Source: Deltaproteobacteria bacterium
GTDB lineage: Bacteria; Desulfobacterota; Syntrophobacteria; Syntrophobacterales; Syntrophobacteraceae
Length of the DNA stretch: 64,000 bases
NCBI GenBank assembly: GCA_012517315.1
Contig: JAAYVE010000024.1
Coordinates: 124,001 to 188,000, forward strand
Direction of reading: 5' to 3'
A program made the position numbers and the translations under genes. The notes below the pieces were generated by a model. That model made no database searches, was not told the origin of the DNA, and saw nothing but the letters and a program-made list of their open reading frames with translations. Positions within the stretch are counted from its first letter, which is position 1; every line of letters starts with the position of its first letter. This document shows positions 43,946 to 52,589 of the stretch, in pieces.

Positions 43946-45294
43946 TTTTCGGTCGATTCCAAAGCCGGTTTCAAAGCGCCACCGCTCGCTTGCGGCCATG
44001 CAGAAGGATGATTCAGCCGCCCCATGATCAGTCCCATTGTGTACATCACCAGAGCCATGCAGGAGATCTGTGTAACGGTCGGGTAAAGCAGTTCGGCGGT
44101 GATGCTCCCGACAAGAAGGGCGATGAGGAGCGCAAGCGACAGTTGACCGATGGGTTCGGCATCTCCCCCTGATCCCCGTGCGCGGTTCAATCGCAAGAGG
44201 AGACGAAAAAAGAACATCAGATAGATGATCCCCCCCAGCAGACCAAGTTCCCCTAACACGTGAAGGTAGAGATTGTGCCCAGCACTCTGGCCTCCAGCCC
44301 TGTAGATGGTATAGCCCCAGCAGTCGAAACCCACGCCCAGGATGGCATCGATGGGATGGTGAAACAGGTACTTGACGGCTACCGTCCATCCCGTCAGTCT
44401 ACCGGTCGACTCCAGAGTCTGCTCGACCTCGCTGCCTCCTGAAATGCTGGCAAGTCGCTCTGAAACAGCGGGCAAGATCGTCGCCAAGGCAATCAAGACC
44501 CCACCGAGAACCACCAAGAGAAGGAGGTTGGCAACTCTCTTCCCCTTGGCGAAAACGCTCATGAGAGTAAGGAAGACAATGACCGACAGGACGTTGCTCC
44601 GGGAGAAGGATGCCAGAGTCAACCAAAGAAAGGCTCCAGAGACAGGCGCTCCCAGGTAATATGGCAGCCTACGCGAACGCATGAGAAGGATCGAAAAGAA
44701 GAGTCCGAACTGAGCGTAAGTACCCAGACTCGCACGGTTCAACCACAGGATGCCGTACTGGACCGTACCCAATGCGGCTTCATGACCATAGTAAGAGGGT
44801 AAAGTAATGATCCTGCCGACATGGAGGGCGCTTGCCAGAACCAGGAGGCACAAGCCTGTGCAGGTCCATCGGACTATGCCGTCAAAATCCTTTTGCTCCA
44901 GCGGAATTGAACTCGCCATCAGGAAAATAAGGACGAGGGCCCCTGAACGCAGGCCGGCGAGTGACGAACGGAGAATGACTTCGTCCATCTTTTCGAGTCT
45001 GAGGTAGCCGAAAGCAGTGCAAACGACGATGTAGAGCGTGAGGATGCACAGGTGGACCCACATGTTCTTGAAATGCCGCTTGATGTGAATGCGGCCCAGC
45101 CGTATCGCCCATGGAATGAAGCCCGCGGCAACGACAATTTCCTGTAGGTATATCCAGGATCTCTGGCCCTCTGTTGCCTGGTAGGCCGGTGCGGTGATGA
45201 TCAAAGAGGCCAGGATCGCGAGGAGTAAGGATTTCTGTCCGCGGACACCGGCAGCGGCCAAAACGAAGGCCAATACTGCGAGGATGTCACGCAT
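43942..45294 (-). CDS. wzy: Wzy-like O-antigen polymerase/ligase family protein
   Basis: A 450-residue protein with about 11-12 membrane helices and the family's large periplasmic loop. That loop (about 290-360) holds STGRLTGWTVAVKYLFHHP and GQSAGHNLYLHVLGELGLLG, the conserved R...H-N-x-Y-L motif of the WaaL/Wzy group. Polymerase rather than ligase is preferred because wzx follows with a GTGA overlap and chain-length genes are nearby. No clear ribosome binding site precedes the ATG. Confidence 0.88.
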   Translation of the reverse strand: MRDILAVLAFVLAAAGVRGQKSLLLAILASLIITAPAYQATEGQRSWIYLQEIVVAAGFIPWAIRLGRIHIKRHFKNMWVHLCILTLYIVVCTAFGYLRLEKMDEVILRSSLAGLRSGALVLIFLMASSIPLEQKDFDGIVRWTCTGLCLLVLASALHVGRIITLPSYYGHEAALGTVQYGILWLNRASLGTYAQFGLFFSILLMRSRRLPYYLGAPVSGAFLWLTLASFSRSNVLSVIVFLTLMSVFAKGKRVANLLLLVVLGGVLIALATILPAVSERLASISGGSEVEQTLESTGRLTGWTVAVKYLFHHPIDAILGVGFDCWGYTIYRAGGQSAGHNLYLHVLGELGLLGGIIYLMFFFRLLLRLNRARGSGGDAEPIGQLSLALLIALLVGSITAELLYPTVTQISCMALVMYTMGLIMGRLNHPSAWPQASGGALKPALESTEK

Positions 45295-45385
45295 TCAGAA
45301 TCATCAGAGGTTGGTCCGTGCGCCTGCTCATGCGGGAGTTCCATCACACAGACTGTCGGGGTAAGGGAGCCTGAATGCCCATGGG

Positions 45386-48013
45386 TCAGTCCTGATCATT
45401 GCCCAGGAGGTGAATTCTCGCGGGAGAGAGAGGTTTTTCAGGGGAGAGTATCCGCTTGACCACCTCGTCTCTCACGTTGCCCATGTTTGATTCCTTCCTC
45501 ACCATGGGACACAACCAAGATTTGAGCACCTTTTCATCGAGTCGGCCCTTTGAGACGAGCGTTGTCAGATATCTTACGTCGTCGATCGCCTCTCGATACC
45601 CTTCCCACTGAACGGTATCGATGACGCCGTTGCTGGTCGGGTAAGCAAAAACATGGTCTCGATAGGTCGGATGATCGAAATCGTTCCAGATATGGCCGAA
45701 ACCATGCTGATAGGCGTAGTTCATTGCCCCGTCATAGTCTGCACAATAAAGCCCATAACCGTAATTTTTTCGGTAAATGGCAGCGTCCTCGATCCCCACT
45801 TGGGGGTTTCCATATGAATAGACTTTTTTCCCATGCCGATGCCATTTCTCTATTTCTTCATGCCTCGGGGGGCCTGAAAACACTGCCACGCTCAGGAGAT
45901 CTCCGACAATATCCGCGGCACCGGCATAGCAGGCAGCAAATACCCCTGCTCCACCTTTGCGAACACTTTGCCAGGCTGTTCTCTGGGTTTTGAGGAGATC
46001 ACCTTTGGCCTCGTCTATGCCATAGATGTACACGTTGCCGTATCCGTAACGTGAAACAATACTCATCCATTGTCTCACCTCCCGTTCCAATCTTTCCAAT
46101 CCAGCGGGATCGCTGGTCCCGCCCGTGTTGGTCCCCAGGATGAAGAGCTGGTCGGTGGGAAGGACGGCGTCGCGCCTCAGTGCGAGAGCAAGTTCAAGGT
46201 CTTCGTCCATCTTTTGATAAAGGGTGGGATAGGTCACACCGTGTTGCTTCATGTTGAGAAGTTCTGCCAGGTATTGCTTGCCTGATTTCCATTCAGAATG
46301 GAGACCTTCCTCTCTGCGCGAGGCGAGCTGCCCTCGGTAATAAAGCGAGTAGAGGAGTGAAGGCTTCTCGAGCTGAAAGGGTAAGACGGTGACTTTGAGT
46401 TCCAGTGTCAGGGGCGATATGTCGTCGGCGCTTATGATGATCGACCCACTGTACTCATCAGGGGGGGCGTCCTCAGGAACCTGTAGGGTGACCCAAACCT
46501 GCTGATTTGTGCCGGCATCCATATGAAAGGGCAGCAGGGATTCGGCATCTTGTATCCTTGCGGCTTTAGGAATCATCGAGTCTGGGGAGCTGATATCGAT
46601 GTACCTGTTCTGAGATTCGTGGGAGACTCTTAAGAAATTCCTCTTCTGTTTGTGATCTGTCTTGACAAGCTCTGCATCATATATCAATAGCTCGGGCAGC
46701 AGAATTCTCTCATCCGTTTTGTGGATCGTTCCGTCACCGGCCTGGTACCAACACTTTAGAAGCTTGATGTCCACAGCATCTTCAGGAATCCGGTACTGGC
46801 CTTTGCCGTGGATTGGGGTGGAGTAAACCCGGATATTTTTCACGCGTCGAATAGCTCGAATCACAAATGATGCAGGCTCATATTCTCCTTTGCAGGCTTT
46901 GAGATTGATCGTTTGGCCCGTTTGAAGCCTTGATGAAATATCCTCACTGGGAGAGATTCTTTCTCCATGACTCGTGGATGCAATAGGATCGACAGGAAAA
47001 AGAACTAGTGCAGTATCGGGGTTGATTGTCAAAAGAGAAACGTACTGGGTGCTTAAGGAGAATTGCCTGAAAAGGGACGTGATCTCTGCGTACTCTTGGG
47101 GTGTGGGGTACCCACGGTTCTGAAAAGTCGACCAAAGGTCGTTTGCCGCCGATTTGGCCCTGCGGATGAACTCTTCATCATCCGGACGAGCGGTCATAGT
47201 CGGCGTATAATCGAGAATTGCTTTGGTCTTCGTCTGGACCTCCGCCGAAACCCGTTCCAAATAACTCTGCCAGACGGTCTTCGCATAGGACTCGTATGCC
47301 GACTCTTCAGGGACAACACCGTGAACGCGCACATTTTTCACACGAACGACGATCCTCCCGCCACGGGGTGCGAAAACGAAAAGTCCGATGCGATCGGTCC
47401 AATTTCCATGGTTTGCTGTGGACGCGCCGCCAAGGTATTGGGAATTGAGTTGATCTGAGATTTTCTTGCCCGCCGCCACGAGATCGCCCACGGTGGAGGT
47501 CCAACGCCTGCTAGGGTGATCAATCCTTTTCAATACATTGATTCCCGAGACGGGTGCGGGCCAGAGACTCACATTGGTTCCCAACGCCGCTGAACATCCT
47601 GCGGTTTTCTCCACCCGAATGTCCGCCGTAATCCTGAGTTGTCCGATATTTGGCACTCGCAGCGGAATCATCCAGTAGGCATATGTGGCATTCCCGAAGG
47701 TGACATCAAGTTCGAATGATCTTCCGCCAGGTGTGAGACTGTCGCTAGAAATACCCTTGTGATTCACTGTATAGCTTCCGTCGCTTGTCCAAAACAGAAA
47801 GGGGTCTAGGGAGTCTAGTTTCTGAGAGTACTCGAGTTTGCGCATAGGAAGGCCCAAGGGATCGGAATCCAATGCAAACGAAGGGGCAGGGGAAGATGCT
47901 GCCTGCGAGACCAGGATAAGTGAAAACCAGATAGGCAGCCATCTTCCCCTGGATGTGTACCTGTCCCGTCCACAGTCGAGTGAAAGGTTTTTAGGCTCAA
48001 GATTCATTCGCAT
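45386..48013 (-). CDS. large secreted GH123/DUF4091-like glycosidase
   Basis: An 875-residue protein if started at the ATG at 48013 (a GTG 18 bases earlier is possible). The signal peptide covers about residues 24-48 (LPIWFSLILVSQAASSPAPS). About 50-230 is strand-rich (carbohydrate-binding-like), about 230-320 helical, about 330-550 again strand-rich (LLTINPDTALVLFPVD, PDEYSGSIIISADD), and about 560-850 resembles the TIM-barrel of GH123 ending in the DUF4091-like motif WEGYREAIDDVRYLTTL. YIYGIDEAKGD may hold the acidic active-site pair. A glycosidase acting on the secreted polymer is likely. It is transcribed ahead of wzy. Confidence 0.72.
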   Translation of the reverse strand: MRMNLEPKNLSLDCGRDRYTSRGRWLPIWFSLILVSQAASSPAPSFALDSDPLGLPMRKLEYSQKLDSLDPFLFWTSDGSYTVNHKGISSDSLTPGGRSFELDVTFGNATYAYWMIPLRVPNIGQLRITADIRVEKTAGCSAALGTNVSLWPAPVSGINVLKRIDHPSRRWTSTVGDLVAAGKKISDQLNSQYLGGASTANHGNWTDRIGLFVFAPRGGRIVVRVKNVRVHGVVPEESAYESYAKTVWQSYLERVSAEVQTKTKAILDYTPTMTARPDDEEFIRRAKSAANDLWSTFQNRGYPTPQEYAEITSLFRQFSLSTQYVSLLTINPDTALVLFPVDPIASTSHGERISPSEDISSRLQTGQTINLKACKGEYEPASFVIRAIRRVKNIRVYSTPIHGKGQYRIPEDAVDIKLLKCWYQAGDGTIHKTDERILLPELLIYDAELVKTDHKQKRNFLRVSHESQNRYIDISSPDSMIPKAARIQDAESLLPFHMDAGTNQQVWVTLQVPEDAPPDEYSGSIIISADDISPLTLELKVTVLPFQLEKPSLLYSLYYRGQLASRREEGLHSEWKSGKQYLAELLNMKQHGVTYPTLYQKMDEDLELALALRRDAVLPTDQLFILGTNTGGTSDPAGLERLEREVRQWMSIVSRYGYGNVYIYGIDEAKGDLLKTQRTAWQSVRKGGAGVFAACYAGAADIVGDLLSVAVFSGPPRHEEIEKWHRHGKKVYSYGNPQVGIEDAAIYRKNYGYGLYCADYDGAMNYAYQHGFGHIWNDFDHPTYRDHVFAYPTSNGVIDTVQWEGYREAIDDVRYLTTLVSKGRLDEKVLKSWLCPMVRKESNMGNVRDEVVKRILSPEKPLSPARIHLLGNDQD

Positions 48014-48077
48014 GGAACCACAATGCAACACCTTCTAATATATAGGAGACTTAAAGGCAAAACCGGGTTCAAAGCTA

Positions 48078-48320
48078 TCAATGCCGCAGTTTCGTCACAT
48101 TTTGCCAAACATCCTCAAGAGTTGATGGTGTTTGTTTTTGTTCTGCAGAAAGTGCTGCCCATAAGGGATCCATGAAGGAAGCCTCGAGACAGCTAAGCCA
48201 TTGCTTTCCTTGGATATCTGCTAGCAGATGTTCATCATATGAGGAGTTGGAGCGGTTTTTCCGTTCCGCCGCTCCGTCAAGACAAAGCTCCGCCAACTCG
48301 GTTCCAGTCCCCCTCATCAA
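48078..48320 (-). CDS. small hypothetical protein
   Basis: An 80-residue frame with ordinary amino-acid use and no low complexity, ending LEDVWQNVTKLRH. The stretch GKQWLSCLEASFMDPLWAAL looks helical. No family is recognised. It sits just upstream of the DUF4091 gene and next to toxin-antitoxin remnants, so it may be a small accessory protein or another decaying gene. Confidence 0.4.
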   Translation of the reverse strand: MMRGTGTELAELCLDGAAERKNRSNSSYDEHLLADIQGKQWLSCLEASFMDPLWAALSAEQKQTPSTLEDVWQNVTKLRH

Positions 48321-48654
48321 CCGGATGGAGTCTCCTAAACCGTTGTTGCGCCAAGGTGCAGCCGTTTCATGGGCATGAGCGGTCCATTCTTTGCCCCGTT
48401 TTATACTGGAACGGTCAGGGGGGATGTGTTTCGGAACTGGGGAGATTGTGTTACGAATTGGAGAAGGTGGGGAAAAGGGGTCAAGAGGCGATGAGCCCGG
48501 GCCGAAAGAGGTTGGAGTTCTGGGTGGCGGCGGGCATGAAAACCTGCTTGTTTGGCGAAAAGGCCAAAGACCTCAAGAGGAGGGCCTCCTCCCGTGAAGC
48601 AGGGAAGGGGAGGTGAAAAGGACAGTCCGGACCGTTTTCATCGCTTCTCGCCCC
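48321..48654. other. no gene seen
   Basis: About 330 bases between the small hypothetical gene and the HepT remnant hold only short, unconvincing frames. An inverted repeat of the form GAGGAGGGCCTCCTC lies near 48579-48593. Nothing else is recognised. Confidence 0.5.
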
Positions 48655-49085
48655 TCAATCGTTGCCCGTTTCCCGTGTGAGAAAAGCCGCTACGCATTCC
48701 ACAAACAGGTCGAAGTCCCCGAGCTTCTTCATGAACACATGTAGACGACATCATCTTCGATCCCCTTATAATCATGATCAAGCAAGGTGCGGAAGGCGGC
48801 CATCTGCCCTAACCGGGGGAGGTCGTCGGGGTGGAGGGTCCCTTCCTCGGCGAGGACCACGGACGTGTCCCGGTAGGATGAGGATTCCCGGAAACCCTTG
48901 TCGGCGATGATGTGCTGCGCGGCATCGATAGAGGCCTCGATGAGGATGTGCAAAGTGCACTCCTCAAAGCGCCGCAGACGGTTGTCCACCCGGTATGCGT
49001 GCCACGTGATGTCACGGACCTTCCTCGGTTCAGCCACGTTGGAGGCGATATCCGGGAGTATCCTTTCCAGGAGGAACCTGTCAAT
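48655..49085 (-). pseudogene. HepT-like HEPN toxin remnant with frameshift
   Basis: The frame reads DRFLLERILPDIASNVAEP, VDNRLRRFEECTLHILIEAS, AAQHIIADKGFRE and QMAAFRTLLDHDY, which is the HepT (DUF86) layout including its R-x4-H active-site motif (normally R-N-x-x-V-H). After DDVVY the frame breaks at 48731-48740; two bases on it continues FMKKLGDFDLFVECVAAFL to a stop at 48655, the usual HepT end. No clean start codon remains (position about 49085). It is the partner of the nucleotidyltransferase remnant immediately upstream. Confidence 0.68.
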
Positions 49086-49494
49086 CGTCGTTCCCTGTCC
49101 TTGTAAAGGACCTTCCTCACATGCCGGCGGAGAAGGTGCAGGAAATCTTCGAAGGATTCGCGCCCCGCCATATGGAAAGCCTTCCGCTTGGCGGTGTCTC
49201 GGTCGCACAGGGGGCGGCCGTGGCGCTGCACTTCGTATTTGAGCTGTTCGCCGGCCCGGTTCAACACCACCAGATCTAAAGGACGGCCGGATCGACGTTG
49301 CAGAGAGGCGGTGAATGCCGGGAGAGGAAAACCGTCCGCGCCCTCCGAGTCCAGGAGGATCGCCACGTCCATATCGCTGGACGGACCCACCGGCTCAGAT
49401 GCCTGCGACCGAAGAGGTAAACCGGAAGGATGGACTCACGGGATCGGCAGCATTCCACGATGCGGTCCGCGCATTCCTGATCAACTCTTTTCAC
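49086..49494 (-). pseudogene. MNT-like nucleotidyltransferase remnant with a one-base deletion
   Basis: The first frame begins MKRVDQECADRIVECC and runs to PVYLFG. One base appears missing at about 49410; in the next frame it continues SQASEPVGPSSDMDVAILLD, giving the G-S and D-x-D motifs of minimal nucleotidyltransferases, then RSGRPLDLVVLNRAGEQLKY and a C-terminal helix FEDFLHLLRRHVRKVLY. With one base restored it would be about 135 residues. The HepT remnant follows directly, so this was an MNT/HepT toxin-antitoxin pair. Confidence 0.7.
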
Positions 49495-49811
49495 GGAGTC
49501 TCCACTTGAGCCCGGCTGTTCGCCGTGAAGCGGTCCGGCGAACGGTCGTCATGGTTCAAGGGGATATCCTTCGTCATTCTTCGCCTTTCGCACAATGCGC
49601 AGCGATGGCTAGCCCTCTGCTTCGGTTGAAGTCGGCAGACCCCGCCAGGACGCGCATGGCGAGGGAGAAGGAGCACCACATCCATGTCGCTGTCCCTATG
49701 GGCATTTCCTGGTTCCATGGAGCCGTGGAGATAGAGCGCCACAAGCCCGGGGCGATCGGTCAGGGTGTCCACGAGCGTCTGCGCCTGTGAAGGTTCGACC
49801 ATGGACTTCAT
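49491..49811 (-). pseudogene. second MNT-like nucleotidyltransferase fragment
   Basis: A 106-residue frame starting MKSMVEPSQAQTLVDTL with LVALYLHGSMEPGNAHRDSD then MDVVLLLP, keeping G-S and D-x-D. After this the family pattern is lost; the tail is rich in Arg, Cys and His and looks frame-shifted. It lies 15 bases downstream of the nucleotide-sugar dehydrogenase gene's stop and overlaps the next remnant by four bases. It is probably the front of a second MNT gene fused by decay to the first. Confidence 0.6.
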
Positions 49812-49826
49812 GCCCCGCCCTATCGT

Positions 49827-51119
49827 TCACGCCGAATAGCACAGGGCGTTCTTGTTGCGGACGATGTTCCGGGTGTCCACGACAGGGATGCCGAAGGCCG
49901 TGAAGTCCATTTCCCGGTAGGCGTCGTGGGGGGTGGCGATGAGGAGCAGATCGTAGTCGCCGCTCACCTCCGCGCACTTTCTCCCGGCGAACCGGGCGTA
50001 CTGGCGGGAGGGCCGGATGACGGGAATAAAGGGGTCATGGTAGTCCACCCGGGCCCCTTCCGCCTCCAGCTTTTCCATGAGGCGGTACGAGGGGGATTCC
50101 CGGTCGTCGTCCACGTTGGCCTTGTAGGCGAGGCCCAAGAGAAGGATCCGGGAACCCTTGAGGTGCTTCCCGTTGTCGTTCAGGGCCTTCATGACCTTCA
50201 AAACCACATAGTCGGGCATGGACGTGTTGATGTCCCCCGCCAGTTCGATGAACCGGGTGTGGAAGTCGTATTCCCTGGCCTTCCACGTGAGATAGAAGGG
50301 GTCGATGGGGATGCAGTGCCCCCCCAGCCCTGGGCCGGGGTAAAACGCCTGGAAACCGAACGGCTTGGTCTTGGCCGCCTCGATCACCTCCCAGACGTCG
50401 ATGCCCATGCGGTCGAAGAGCATTTTCAATTCGTTCACCAACGCGATGTTCACGGAGCGGTAGATGTTTTCCAGCAGCTTCGTCGCTTCCGCCACCCTGG
50501 TGGAAGACACGGGCACGGTGCGCTCCACCACGTGGCCGTAGAGGGCCAGGGCCGCTTCCAGGCACCGGGGGGTGTAGCCGCCGATGACCTTGGGGATGGT
50601 CCGCAGGCCGAATTCCTTGTTGTTGGGGTCCTCCCGCTCGGGGGAGAAAGCCAGGTGGAAATCGGTGCCCGCCCGGAGCCCCGTTTCCTCCAAGATCCTG
50701 CGCATGTCCTCGTCGGTGGTGCCAGGGTAGGTGGTGGACTCCAGGACGATGAGCTGCCCCGGGCGCAGGTGGGAAGCGATAGAGCGGGTGGTGGCGAAGA
50801 CGTAGCTCATGTTGGGTTCCCGGTTCCGGTTGAGGGGGGTGGGAACGCAAACGATGATGCAGTCGACCCCGGCGAGATGGGAGAAATCCCCCGTGGGAAG
50901 GAAGCGCTCCGCCAGCACCCTGGCGTGGGGGGCAAGATCCAGGTGAGCGATGTAGCTCTTTCCCTGAAGGAGCGCATCCACTTTCCCGGCATCGGAATCG
51001 AAGCCGGTCACCGGGAAACCCGCCCTACAGAATTCCAGGACCAGGGGCAGCCCCACGTAACCCAGGCCGATGACCCCGACCCGGGCTTCCTTGGCGTGAA
51101 TCTTTTCAATGAGACTCAT
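49827..51119 (-). CDS. WbpA-type UDP-HexNAc 6-dehydrogenase
   Basis: A 430-residue NAD-dependent enzyme that oxidises C6 of a UDP-N-acetylhexosamine to the uronic acid. The start at 51119 (MSLIEKIHAKEARVGVIGLG) places the Rossmann motif GLGYVGLP near residues 18-25. The catalytic Cys lies in YPGPGLGGHCIPIDPFYLTW, a form usual in WbpA/TviB-type enzymes rather than glucose dehydrogenases. ESTTYPGTTDEDMR and LGLAYKANVDDDRESPS are also typical. With WecB this could give UDP-ManNAcA; UDP-GlcNAcA is the alternative. It is separated from the rest of the sugar genes by the toxin-antitoxin remnants. Confidence 0.92.
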   Translation of the reverse strand: MSLIEKIHAKEARVGVIGLGYVGLPLVLEFCRAGFPVTGFDSDAGKVDALLQGKSYIAHLDLAPHARVLAERFLPTGDFSHLAGVDCIIVCVPTPLNRNREPNMSYVFATTRSIASHLRPGQLIVLESTTYPGTTDEDMRRILEETGLRAGTDFHLAFSPEREDPNNKEFGLRTIPKVIGGYTPRCLEAALALYGHVVERTVPVSSTRVAEATKLLENIYRSVNIALVNELKMLFDRMGIDVWEVIEAAKTKPFGFQAFYPGPGLGGHCIPIDPFYLTWKAREYDFHTRFIELAGDINTSMPDYVVLKVMKALNDNGKHLKGSRILLLGLAYKANVDDDRESPSYRLMEKLEAEGARVDYHDPFIPVIRPSRQYARFAGRKCAEVSGDYDLLLIATPHDAYREMDFTAFGIPVVDTRNIVRNKNALCYSA

Positions 51120-51263
51120 GGGTGGAAAAACCTCGCAGGTTGTCGTCACTTGGGCCTCAGATAGCCCTTATCGCGACTTATGGCACGAATCTAAGGGAGT
51201 GTCAAAAGGCTCGTTGGGGGAGCGGGCCGTCCGCCGCCCAGTGGAAAAAGAGGAGGCGCGGGT

Positions 51264-51294
51264 GTTTCTCCCCCGGAAGTCCAGGGGGAGAAAC
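51264..51294. repeat. perfect 11-bp inverted repeat
   Basis: GTTTCTCCCCC (51264-51274) is exactly complementary to GGGGGAGAAAC (51284-51294) across a 9-base loop. It lies between the stop of the exosortase substrate gene and the dehydrogenase start. Neither strand has a U tract after it, so a classical terminator is not supported; an RNA processing or stabilising hairpin or a protein site are alternatives. Confidence 0.75.
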
Positions 51295-51406
51295 AATGCC
51301 TTTCCCGCGCGCTGCGCATTGACGCCTCTTGAGTATCATTGCACGGCGAGATGGCCGTCAGTGGGCAAGAGAACGACCGACCCCTGGGGGCGCCGGCAAG
51401 AGACCC

Positions 51407-52039
51407 TTACAGGACAATGCGCCTCACACCGGCGAGGCCGGCCACGGCGGAACCGAAGAACCAGATGCTGCCGGGCAGGGGCGCGTGGCTCCCATTGGAG
51501 GAAGAAGACGGGGCAGCGTCCCCCCACACCTGGATTTCCCGGATGCGGGAGTGCCTGGCGCCGTCGGCCAGCGCGACCTTCACGTACTGCACCGCCGGGG
51601 TTTCGTCGTCCACGAGGGCGAGAAACGAGGAGGTCCACCAGGAGAAGCTCCCCTTGAGCCATTCCACCGGGGTCCAGCTCTTCCCGTCCACACTGGTGCT
51701 GAGTAGAAGGGAAAAGGTATCCCGCCTTCTCCTGCTGTCGGCGAAAACCTGGATGGCATCCAGTTCATGGCATTCCCCCAAGTCCAGCACCAACCAGCTG
51801 AAGTCGCTCCCATTGCCCTTTTTGCCGGGGTTCCACCAAGTGGTGATGTCTCCGTCCACTGCGTATTCCCCGGCAAAGGTCCAGTCCCCGACAGTCTTTT
51901 CCCCCGAGACCGAAACGGTCGTCGTGGACAATTGGGAAAGATTGACACCTGAATAGGAGGCCCAGGCCATGGAGGTGGTGAAGAGGGCCCCGAGAATGAT
52001 TAATGTAAGAATGCAAAAAGTCTTCATTCCACTGCTCAT
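51407..52039 (-). CDS. VPLPA-CTERM sorted protein with discoidin-like domain
   Basis: A 210-residue exported protein. The ATG at 52039 has AAGGAG six bases upstream. Signal peptide about residues 5-27 (ending AWAS). Residues about 30-170 look like a discoidin/F5-8 type C sugar-binding domain: VDGDITTWW, FSWLVLDLGECHELDAIQVF, WTPVEW and a closing strand HSRIREIQVWG. After a Ser-rich linker comes the sorting signal APLPGSIWFFGSAVAGL (186-202) and a basic end (AGVRR), matching the VPLPA-CTERM pattern: motif, membrane helix, Arg pair. It is the expected substrate of the XrtD exosortase at 25.2 kb. Confidence 0.88.
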   Translation of the reverse strand: MSSGMKTFCILTLIILGALFTTSMAWASYSGVNLSQLSTTTVSVSGEKTVGDWTFAGEYAVDGDITTWWNPGKKGNGSDFSWLVLDLGECHELDAIQVFADSRRRRDTFSLLLSTSVDGKSWTPVEWLKGSFSWWTSSFLALVDDETPAVQYVKVALADGARHSRIREIQVWGDAAPSSSSNGSHAPLPGSIWFFGSAVAGLAGVRRIVL

Positions 52040-52589
52040 GATTTCTCCTTTCATCTTCCCGTTTGAATGTGCCGAATCACAAGTTTGTAACGCTTTTCAA
52101 CCCCATTGCATGCTGGAAATCATTCATTACCGACACGAGAACGTCCCCTTGAACGGAATCCCACCTCCTTTTTTTGTTCATTCAGATCCGTCAGCAAATC
52201 CCCTCACAACTCCTATTTAGATCATATTTAAAGCAAAAACTTTTATTATATGCCGAGAAAGTATCATTCTGCAATAACCATTTCAAGGTATTTTTTCATC
52301 ACTTACCTCTATCAGTATATTGATTTTATTGGTAAATTCTTTGTAACAGATTCTTAACAAAAGTGACACAGAAATGCCATGGGGCACCGGGATCATGAAA
52401 CGCTCATCGTTGAGGGTGAGGGGGAGGTCGGGGTCCGGACCGGGGGCAGCCCTTCGGGGCCGGTTGACGGCGCAGGAAGAAGGCAGGGCTGGATGGTTTG
52501 GCCCCTGAGGACGATCTTAAGCAGGCCATCCCGGAGGATTCCAGGATGATGGGATTCTACCACCGGTGCGGCGTTGGAGGCAAATCAAT
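52040..52589. other. AT-rich divergent promoter region
   Basis: About 550 bases separate the minus-strand sorted-protein gene from the plus-strand export operon. The stretch 52215-52370 is much richer in A and T than anything around it (for example TTTTATTATATGCC), as expected for promoters in both directions. I cannot fix a sigma site by eye. No gene is seen; the part from 52380 to 52560 is again GC-rich and non-coding. Confidence 0.55.

Noticed and set aside
52361-52376. TGACACAGAAATGCC as a sigma-54 promoter
   Set aside because: The distance between the -24 and -12 elements is one base short and the invariant GG is GA.
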